12,354 nucleotides of DNA from the NCBI RefSeq assembly GCF_900764565.1, contig NZ_CAAFOM010000221.1:1-12354 (forward strand). Direction: 5' to 3'. Position 1 is the first letter of the stretch. Each line of letters opens with the position of its first letter. The DNA is from an uncultured Catenibacterium sp. GTDB taxonomy: Bacteria > Bacillota_I > Bacilli_A > Erysipelotrichales > Coprobacillaceae. Position numbers and translations under genes: made by a program. Shown piece by piece: positions 6,688-12,354 of the stretch. The notes under the pieces are model-generated. The model was not told the origin of the DNA. It was given only the letters and a program-made list of their open reading frames with translations, and made no database searches.

Positions 6688-6736
6688 ATTTAGTTAACAT
6701 CTAGATGGAAATCAAAAAAGAGAAAGGTTTAAAGCA

Positions 6737-7285
6737 ATGAAGAGATTAATGATAATACTATTATCTCTTGTGATGATTTTAAATATCCCGATAACTAATG
6801 TTTTTGCAGATCATATTGAAGAAAACAATTTGAATCAGTATTCCTATGAATTATTTGAGAATAATGAAAAAAGATATGTGGATGTAATTAATAAGAAAAC
6901 AAAGCATGTAGATTATATAGTATATGATAAAAAGACAGGACAACTTACAATTAATGGAAGAAATAAAAAGTGTGTTGTTCATGCAAATCATCCTAGAAAT
7001 GCATCACATTATAAAATGAATTTCACTGTTGATTATCAAACAGCTGGACTTCTAGCAGGTAGTATTTTAGCTTTGACAGCGACTTCTATTTCATCCCTTA
7101 AAAAGGCGATGCTAACTACCAAGATAGTTTCAGGAACTCATGTAAAAGGCTGTATTAAATATGATTGTTCTAAGAATAGAAAGAAAAATTATATAACTCT
7201 TACAATGAGGTTTGGTCGTGGTCGAAATAAGTCATATAGATTTAGAGATAGTGGTATACGGATGAGCATTAAACCTTATATTTAA
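6737..7285 (+). CDS. Secreted protein of unknown family, possible bacteriocin or signal precursor
   Basis: I do not recognise this 182-residue protein. It begins with a classical Sec signal peptide (MKR, hydrophobic core 4-20) and a signal peptidase I site after Val-Phe-Ala (24/25). The mature part of about 158 residues has a mixed region (25-100) with VYDKKTGQLTING (62-74), a hydrophobic helix (about 102-119, containing the GxxxG pair Gly104/Gly108), and a strongly basic tail with FGRGRNKSYRFR (159-170). Cysteines are at 79, 139 and 144, so one or more disulfides are possible outside the cell. It opens an operon with three small membrane proteins and has AGAAAGG (6721-6727) as SD. The mix of a signal peptide, an internal hydrophobic helix and a cationic tail, with LytTR control, suggests a membrane-active bacteriocin-like protein like SdpC in general design, but no family match is visible. 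A secreted signal or surface protein is an alternative. Confidence 0.85.
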   Translation: MKRLMIILLSLVMILNIPITNVFADHIEENNLNQYSYELFENNEKRYVDVINKKTKHVDYIVYDKKTGQLTINGRNKKCVVHANHPRNASHYKMNFTVDYQTAGLLAGSILALTATSISSLKKAMLTTKIVSGTHVKGCIKYDCSKNRKKNYITLTMRFGRGRNKSYRFRDSGIRMSIKPYI

Positions 7286-7315
7286 ACACTCACATTTTAT
7301 TAAGGAGGACTTATT

Positions 7316-7702
7316 ATGAAAAGATTATTGGGTTTAAATATATGTATATGTATATTGGTTACGTTCTTGTTTGAGTTATTAGATGGCAGCAATATGATTC
7401 CATCTCAATATCGTCTAGGAATAGCAGCTATCATTCTGATCATTGATGTAATCTGTGCAATAATCGCAATTATTGAAAGTAGAAAGAAAAATCATTCAAT
7501 TAAAATGTTTTTAGATGATTATGTTTGTACTTTAGTTTCAGCAACTATTTTTATGCTTCTCATATTTAATGTTGTTCCATCAAGATTTCGTTCTGAAGTA
7601 GAATCTATAACTATTTTGTATTTAATTATAGGCTTGGTCTACAATTTTGTTAAGGATTGGAAATCGATGAAATCAGTATCAAAAAATAATAGACTCTCAT
7701 AG
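7316..7702 (+). CDS. Small four-helix membrane protein, paralogue 1 of 3 (possible immunity protein)
   Basis: A 128-residue protein with four hydrophobic segments near 4-22, 34-53, 68-84 and 94-112 and a basic cytoplasmic-type tail. A conserved motif, IPSQYRLG (28-35), precedes helix 2, and a weaker copy, VPSRFR (87-92), precedes helix 4, so the protein appears to be two repeats of a two-helix unit. The motif recurs nearly unchanged in the gene at 8159 and in degenerate form at 7714. AAGGAGG (7302-7308) gives strong translation, 30 bp after the secreted-protein gene. No database family is recognised. Immunity against the secreted protein is the guess that best fits size, topology and order, but a role in export or sensing is not excluded. 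Confidence 0.85.
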   Translation: MKRLLGLNICICILVTFLFELLDGSNMIPSQYRLGIAAIILIIDVICAIIAIIESRKKNHSIKMFLDDYVCTLVSATIFMLLIFNVVPSRFRSEVESITILYLIIGLVYNFVKDWKSMKSVSKNNRLS

Positions 7703-7713
7703 GAGGATTCATT

Positions 7714-8121
7714 ATGAAAAATTTCACAAAAACAAACATTATGAAAATATGTACTAGATTGAGTAGTGCGTTCACAGTATGGTATTTGATGTTTGGTGAT
7801 TCTTACACAATACTATCAAAAAATCAATCAATTATATTAGTTATACTCTTTGTGCTTGATGTAATCATTTTAAGATATCTTCTTAATGACAGAATGAAAG
7901 AGAACAAATCAAAAGAAGTATTCTTGCAAACTGATATATTTGTGCTTATTTCACTTATTGTTCTTATACCTTTGCATTTAGATATTGTACATCCAATAAT
8001 CGCTGCGGTATTATCAGGTTCAGTAATAATTTACCAGGCAATCGCAATTACTCATAGTATTAAAGAGAGAAGAAAGAAAAAAAACAAAAGAAATCAGGCG
8101 CAATCCCTAGCGTCTAATTAA
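7714..8121 (+). CDS. Small four-helix membrane protein, paralogue 2 of 3 (divergent)
   Basis: A 135-residue protein with hydrophobic segments near 12-27, 38-56, 73-89 and 93-113 and a very basic tail (KERRKKKNKR, 117-126). It is the most divergent of the three paralogues: the IPSxYRLGIAA motif is replaced by ILSKNQSIILV (33-43), but the following hydrophobic run ending in Val-Leu-Asp and the basic MKENKS loop align with its neighbours. The SD AGGAGG (7701-7706) overlaps the previous stop codon, so translation is probably coupled. Function unknown; its loss of the conserved motif suggests a changed specificity or weaker constraint. Confidence 0.83.
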   Translation: MKNFTKTNIMKICTRLSSAFTVWYLMFGDSYTILSKNQSIILVILFVLDVIILRYLLNDRMKENKSKEVFLQTDIFVLISLIVLIPLHLDIVHPIIAAVLSGSVIIYQAIAITHSIKERRKKKNKRNQAQSLASN

Positions 8122-8158
8122 AAAATAATGTAGCATTGTATGTAAGAGAGGGTCTATT

Positions 8159-8509
8159 ATGAGAAAAATTCTAAATTATTATATTGGTGTAATCATTACT
8201 TTCTTATTTCTAATATTTAATGATCTTGATGCGATTCCGTCAAAGTATCGTTTAGGAATAGCTGCAGTTATTTTGATTTTTGATGCAATAGTAGTTATTT
8301 ATGAACTTATTGAAAGTATGAAGAAAAACAAATCCGCGAAAGTATTACTGCAGGAGAATATTTCTATGATCAGTATACTTATGATTTTATTGATTTTGAG
8401 AATGAGTCATCTTTCTCAAGAATGTAAGTTTGTGATTGCAGGAGTGGTAGTCTGCTATATCATAATAAGTATAATCTATAATCATAAGAAAAAGGTGGAA
8501 ATTGAATAA
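8159..8509 (+). CDS. Small four-helix membrane protein, paralogue 3 of 3
   Basis: A 116-residue protein with hydrophobic segments near 6-20, 32-52, 66-82 and 90-108. IPSKYRLGIAAVILIFD (26-42) is almost identical to the counterpart in the gene at 7316, followed by the shared IES-KK loop (51-56), so these two are recent paralogues compared with the middle gene. The SD is weaker (AGAGAGGG, 8145-8152) and the intergenic gap larger (37 bp) than for the others. The stop codon lies in the terminator loop that closes the operon. Function unknown; possible immunity or partner membrane protein for the secreted protein at 6737. Confidence 0.83.
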   Translation: MRKILNYYIGVIITFLFLIFNDLDAIPSKYRLGIAAVILIFDAIVVIYELIESMKKNKSAKVLLQENISMISILMILLILRMSHLSQECKFVIAGVVVCYIIISIIYNHKKKVEIE

Positions 8510-8520
8510 TCCACCTTTTT
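8489..8520. terminator. Bidirectional terminator closing the secreted-protein operon
   Basis: AAAAAGGTGG (8489-8498) pairs with CCACCTTTTT (8511-8520); the loop can form a small extra ATT/AAT stem. T runs on both strands let it also serve the decayed ABC locus converging from the right. The stop codon of the last small gene (8507-8509) lies in the loop. Confidence 0.88.
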
Positions 8521-8523
8521 AGC

Positions 8524-8955
8524 TTATAGTTTTATTTCTTCATCACATCTTGAAGCAAGTTCTAAATCATGTGTGACCATAATGACTACCTTACCTTTTC
8601 TAGATAACTTATAGAGAATATCAAAGACGATATCTCTATTTTCTTTATCTAGGTTACCCGTTGGTTCATCACATAATATGATTTTTGTATCATGTAATAA
8701 GAGTCTTGCCAGGGCAATTCTTTGTTGCTGTCCACCTGATAATTTATATATCTTTTGTGTTATGGGTGTTTCTATACCCACTTGTTTTAATACCTCAGGA
8801 ATAAGAGAATATTGATCTTTCTTTAAAATCATCTTTAGATTCTGTTCTATTGTTTCATTCTCTATTAATGCATAATTCTGAAATAAGAAACCAATAGTAT
8901 GTTTGTATAGCTGCTGAATACTTTTAGGCTCCTTATCATCTATAAGTATGCTTCC
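8524..8955 (-). pseudogene. ABC transporter ATPase, 5'-truncated (no Walker A)
   Basis: About 143 codons of an ABC ATPase of the MacB/LolD-like type. Reading starts at GSILIDD, directly after an in-frame TAA. The Q-loop (IGFLFQNYALIENETI) is intact, then the signature LSGGQQQRIALAR, Walker B IILCDEPTGNLD and the switch histidine in MVTHD. The roughly 50-60 N-terminal residues, including the Walker A P-loop, are absent: the upstream sequence belongs to the permease, in the same frame. An ATG at 8832 could start a 102-residue product, but this would lack both Walker A and the Q-loop and could not hydrolyse ATP. In intact loci this ATPase powers the DUF1430-type permease encoded immediately upstream. 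Confidence 0.85.
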
Positions 8956-10787
8956 TTAATCCTTCTTTTCTAAGGCATAAATGAGAAGTAAAGAGAGAAG
9001 CCAATCTACTATCAATATCATAATAATCATGATTGGATGAATAGTATGAATAAATAATGAAAGTAGCAACAGCAACACATAACATATACTTTCCAACATA
9101 ATATATTCCTGATATCTCTTGAAAAAAGAAATACCATGAATTTTTAATACAGAAATCTTCATAATTGATTTCTTGAAATAGAAGAAGATATATTCATAGA
9201 TTAATATCAGCATCAAAATAGAAGTTAATTGAATAGAGATAATGTTTTTCTGTATTGTCTTATTGAGTTCTTCTAGCTGTTCATTTAGTGTATTGTAAGG
9301 CTTAATGAAGTTGAGCACAGGTGGTATACCTGCTTCTTTAAGCTTCTTATTGATATTTTGTGATGGGATCATATAAAGATAAGGATCATTGTTTTCATCT
9401 ATCACAATAATAGGATTAATCAACCAACCGTTATGTTTATGATGGGTAGAATAAGAATAAATCTTTTGATTATTCTTGATATATTGGATTGTATATCCAT
9501 CACCATATTCTTTAATTGAAGAATCATTTTTTTTGATAGTGGTACTAATAATGTTTGTGATTGAGGTTTAATAGAATGATTGTTGATATCTTTGATATGA
9601 AAGAGATCTAATACATTCTGATTTACACGTACACTATTAGGAATATTATGAAGAATATCTTCATCGAACTGTGCTTGAGATTCTACATAGAGAGAATCCT
9701 ATGAATCAATAAAGCTTTGTAGTTTCTTTAATATATCACTCCAGCCTTTCTGGTCTGTGACATATTCTCCTTTAAAAGAATCAATCACAACCATATTCTG
9801 TGTTTTTTCTTTTATTGATTGTAGAGTCTTATATTCATACTGTGCTTTAGAAATAGAAGAATATAATACAGAAGTCATTACACATAATATACCTACTACA
9901 ACCACCTTAAAGCCAAATAAGACATAGGATTTCATATCTATGAGGTGACTACCTACGATATATTGTTTAATTGAATGAATGGAAATATATAGATAGAATA
10001 TGAATTCTATAAGGGTATATAAGGCTAATAGAATAAGAAATAACAGTCCTTCATACTTCAATAGTATCCAATGATTATTTCCGTTATAACCAATCATAAA
10101 ATCTGTAATAAGACATACTAGCCAATAAAAAAATACTAAACTGTACCATTCTTGATGATCTAATTGATAGAGAATGGACTTTGAATATATTCCATGGAGT
10201 TTATAAATACCTATATGTTTTTGATAATCAATCATATCTAAAACTTTTAATAGAATCAAAGACAACAACAATACAACATAGAGGAAAGAATACTTCATAA
10301 GTATATCTTTAAGAGAAATAGAGTCCTCTTCTTCATGTACAGTATTCTGCTGTACTATGATATTAGAATCATCACTTAAGTAACGCTGTATAGATTGATC
10401 ATTTGTAAGTATTGTGATTTCATAAATATGATGCCAGTTCTTTATTCTCTTATATGTGATTGTTTGTGAATCTGTTAGAGGAGAACCAAACTTCTTGATA
10501 GAGGGCTTGATAGGAAAACTATCACTTGTTTCATAAACAAGTGATGTATCATTCACATAGTTAGAGAAGTAGTAGGGGATATTTCTATTATCTAAGTATT
10601 GGGCTATGTCTTCTTTTTCTTCATTACTTGTACCATATTTAAATGATACAAGCAGTGTATGATTAGAATGATTAATAGCGGATTGACTTTGTGTATAGAA
10701 ATACATAATTGAATGATCTAATACAGATATACACAGTAAGAATACCAACGAGATAAAGACAAAACATTTGAGAAGTCTTTTAATCAC
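8956..10787 (-). pseudogene. DUF1430-type bacteriocin-associated permease, disrupted
   Basis: Remnant of a roughly 610-residue FtsX/MacB-like permease resembling the bacteriocin-associated integral membrane proteins found with lactococcin 972-like bacteriocins. Two halves repeat the same plan, each with a motif after a membrane helix: KLHGIYSKSILY in the first and KIHGISFFKRYQEY in the second. The start is GTG 10787, nine bases after AGGAG (10800-10796). Three lesions are visible: an amber codon at 9701-9699 after 362 residues, with the same frame readable beyond it (DSLYVESQAQFDEDIL); a one-base loss in an A8 run (plus-strand T8 at 9527-9534) that shifts into the frame carrying KKNDSSIKEYGDGY; and the C-terminal end, which runs straight into the truncated ATPase. 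A 362-residue N-terminal half could still be made. One lesion could be a sequencing error, but not all three. Confidence 0.82.
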
Positions 10788-10825
10788 ATCAATCACTCCT
10801 TTGTATTATCTAATATAAAAATAAC

Positions 10826-10840
10826 ACTTTATAATAAAGT
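10826..10840. promoter_or_regulatory. 15-bp palindrome upstream of the decayed permease gene
   Basis: ACTTTAT and ATAAAGT flank a single A. On the minus strand a -35-like TTGAAT (10847-10842) is followed after 17 bp by TTATTT, so the palindrome would fill the spacer of a weak promoter for the permease locus. It may be an old operator; chance is possible in this AT-rich stretch. Confidence 0.3.
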
Positions 10841-10886
10841 TATTCAATATAAATCATATTTTTACAAAAAAAACAAAATTGAATGT

Positions 10887-10920
10887 AAAAAAAGAGCTGT
10901 AATGATTTCATTACAACTCT
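10887..10920 (-). terminator. Rho-independent terminator of gdhA
   Basis: On the minus strand AGAGTTGTAATGA pairs with TCATTACAGCTCT (10920-10893, one G-U, tight AAAT-type loop), followed by seven T (10893-10887). It separates gdhA from the permease remnant. Confidence 0.9.
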
Positions 10921-10928
10921 CATAAATA

Positions 10929-12272
10929 TTAATAGTTACCCTGAGCAATCATAGCATTTACAACTTTTTCAAAGCCTGCAATATTTGCACCCTTGATTAA
11001 GTCATAACCTAAGCCATATTTTTCAGCTGCTGCAACAGAGTTATTATAGATATCTACCATGATAGTATGAAGTTTTTCATCTACTTCTTCTCTAGTCCAG
11101 CTATAACGCATTGAGTTCTGACTCATTTCAAGTGCAGAAACTGCAACACCACCAGCATTTGCTGCCTTTGCAGGACCTAAAGTACCTTCATGACCTGTGA
11201 AGTATGCAATAGCTTCTGGAGTAGTAGGCATATTAGCACCTTCGATAATATACTTACATCCGTTTTCTACTAACTTCTTAGCATCTTCTTCTTCGATTTC
11301 ATTCTGTGTTGCACAAGGGAAAGCCATATCACACTTAACACCCCAAGGCTTTTCTCCTGGATGGAATTCAGCACCGAACTTTTCAGCATAGTCTTTTAAC
11401 TTAACATCGTTCTTAGTTCTGATTTCAACAAGGAAGTTCCACTTTTCCTGAGTATTGATACCTTCTGCATCATATACATAACCATCTCTACCAGAAATAG
11501 TAACAACCTTAGCACCAAATTCAGTTGCTTTCTGAGCAACACCCCATGCAACGTTACCATATCCAGAACATGCAATAGTCTTGCCTTCATAAGTATCATT
11601 GAAGTGCTTTAATACTTCTTTACCATAATAAACAGCACCAAAACCAGTTGCTTCAGGACGAATTAAGCTTCCACCAAATGGTAAAGCCTTACCAGTTAAA
11701 ACACCGTTTTCATAAGCATCTTTAATTCTCTTATACTGTCCAAATAAGTATCCGATTTCTCTTCCACCTACACCGATATCACCAGCAGGTACGTCTACGC
11801 TAGGACCGATATGACGGTATAATTCAGTCATGAATGACTGACAGAAACGCATAACTTCAGCATCACTCTTACCTTGTGGATCAAAGTCTGAACCACCTTT
11901 ACCACCACCGATAGGTAAAGTTGTAAGAGAGTTCTTTAAGATCTGTTCAAGACCTAAGAATTTAATAATACCTAGGTTTACTGAAGGATGGAATCTTAAA
12001 CCACCTTTGTAAGGACCGATTGCGCTAGAGAACTGTACACGGTAACCTCTGTTCACAATAGTCTTACCTTCATCATTAACCCAAGGGACTTTAAACATAA
12101 TAACTCTTTCAGGTTCAGTAAATCTTTCAAGGATAGCCATATTTTCATATTCAGGGTGTGCTTCAATAACTGGTTCCAAACTCTTTAAGATGTTTGTAGC
12201 CGCTTCAATGAATTCTGGCTGATCAGCATTCTTTTCTTTTAATTCTGTTAAAACCTTATCAACATATTTCAT
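10929..12272 (-). CDS. gdhA: Glutamate dehydrogenase, hexameric type
   Basis: A complete 447-residue glutamate dehydrogenase catalysing reversible reductive amination of 2-oxoglutarate with ammonia; cytosolic homohexamer. Residue numbering fits the Clostridium symbiosum enzyme exactly: Lys89 (GPYKGG), Lys113, catalytic Lys125 (GGGKGG) and Asp165 (PAGDIGVGG). The coenzyme domain carries CSGYGNVAWG (235-244). Cofactor choice is ambiguous: Tyr238 replaces the Phe of the NAD enzyme, while Arg262-Asp263 (SGRDG) replaces Pro-Asp, and Arg262 could hold the 2'-phosphate of NADP(H). SD AAGGAGG (12287-12281) lies eight bases before the ATG. Rich use of C-ending codons fits high expression. It is monocistronic with a strong terminator. 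It may assimilate ammonia or ferment glutamate. Confidence 0.97.
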   Translation of the reverse strand: MKYVDKVLTELKEKNADQPEFIEAATNILKSLEPVIEAHPEYENMAILERFTEPERVIMFKVPWVNDEGKTIVNRGYRVQFSSAIGPYKGGLRFHPSVNLGIIKFLGLEQILKNSLTTLPIGGGKGGSDFDPQGKSDAEVMRFCQSFMTELYRHIGPSVDVPAGDIGVGGREIGYLFGQYKRIKDAYENGVLTGKALPFGGSLIRPEATGFGAVYYGKEVLKHFNDTYEGKTIACSGYGNVAWGVAQKATEFGAKVVTISGRDGYVYDAEGINTQEKWNFLVEIRTKNDVKLKDYAEKFGAEFHPGEKPWGVKCDMAFPCATQNEIEEEDAKKLVENGCKYIIEGANMPTTPEAIAYFTGHEGTLGPAKAANAGGVAVSALEMSQNSMRYSWTREEVDEKLHTIMVDIYNNSVAAAEKYGLGYDLIKGANIAGFEKVVNAMIAQGNY

Positions 12273-12316
12273 AACGAAATCCTCCTTGAATCAATTATAT
12301 TATGTGTATAATAGAA

Positions 12317-12346
12317 ATTCTATAAAATAAGAAATTATTATCACAA
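12317..12346 (-). promoter_or_regulatory. Candidate gdhA promoter
   Basis: On the minus strand TTGTGA (12346-12341), an 18-bp spacer and TAGAAT (12322-12317) would start transcription near 12310, giving a leader of about 38 bases. A TATAAT at 12299-12294 is an alternative -10 without a good -35 and very near the SD. Confidence 0.4.
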
Positions 12347-12354
12347 AGATAAAA

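Noticed and set aside
6557..6736. Search for an AgrD-like or other small pheromone gene between the two divergent operons
   Set aside because: Only very short frames (11 and 18 codons) without ribosome binding sites; neither has cysteine-centred or double-glycine leader features.
6737..7285. Identification of the secreted protein as lactococcin 972 or SdpC
   Set aside because: It is about twice the length of lactococcin 972 precursors, and I see no specific sequence match to either; only general design and context are similar.
8956..9423. Treating the 155-codon frame starting at TTG 9423 as a separate small membrane protein gene
   Set aside because: The frame is open upstream of the TTG with permease-like sequence back to the poly-A run, so it is a fragment of the disrupted permease, not a gene of its own.
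12303..12312. TGTGTATAAT on the + strand as a promoter firing out of the window
   Set aside because: The TG is not at the proper spacing, no -35 is evident, and no downstream gene is visible within the window.

Overview
The window looks like chromosomal DNA from a low-GC Bacillota, most like the gut Erysipelotrichia (an inference from gene types, strong AT bias and frequent CAG for glutamine; no marker gene fixes the species). It holds eleven genes that look intact or near-intact, one decayed transporter locus, and compact intergenic regions. I see no tRNA, rRNA, CRISPR array or insertion sequence.

Left part (1-4854, + strand): a MATE efflux pump and a type I signal peptidase lie 30 bp apart and end in a terminator. 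A 583-residue relative of ATP-dependent PEP carboxykinase follows with its own promoter and terminator, then a short-chain dehydrogenase/reductase. Catabolite-response-element-like (cre-like) sequences sit upstream of both metabolic genes, suggesting carbon-source control.

Middle part (4828-8520): on the minus strand, a LytTR response regulator and an overlapping AgrC-like membrane sensor form a two-component operon. The sensor keeps a candidate phospho-acceptor histidine but stops where the ATP-binding domain should be completed. Divergent from it is a four-gene operon: a Sec-secreted 182-residue protein of unknown family, then three small, mutually related four-helix membrane proteins. A tandem direct repeat with a 21-bp period (two helical turns, usual for LytTR regulators) lies just upstream of this operon's likely promoter. 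The simplest reading is a peptide- or stress-responsive module making a secreted bacteriocin-like or signalling protein plus membrane immunity or partner proteins. This is the best candidate for an undescribed system.

Right part (8524-12354, minus strand): facing that operon is a decayed locus of the bacteriocin-associated (DUF1430-type) permease plus ABC ATPase kind. It carries an in-frame amber codon, a one-base frameshift in a poly-A run, and a junction that has removed the ATPase Walker A region. A full-length hexameric glutamate dehydrogenase gene (gdhA) with a strong terminator closes the window.

A recurring local feature is compactness: three genes (lepB, the sensor, the last small membrane protein) have their stop codon inside the loop of their own terminator hairpin.
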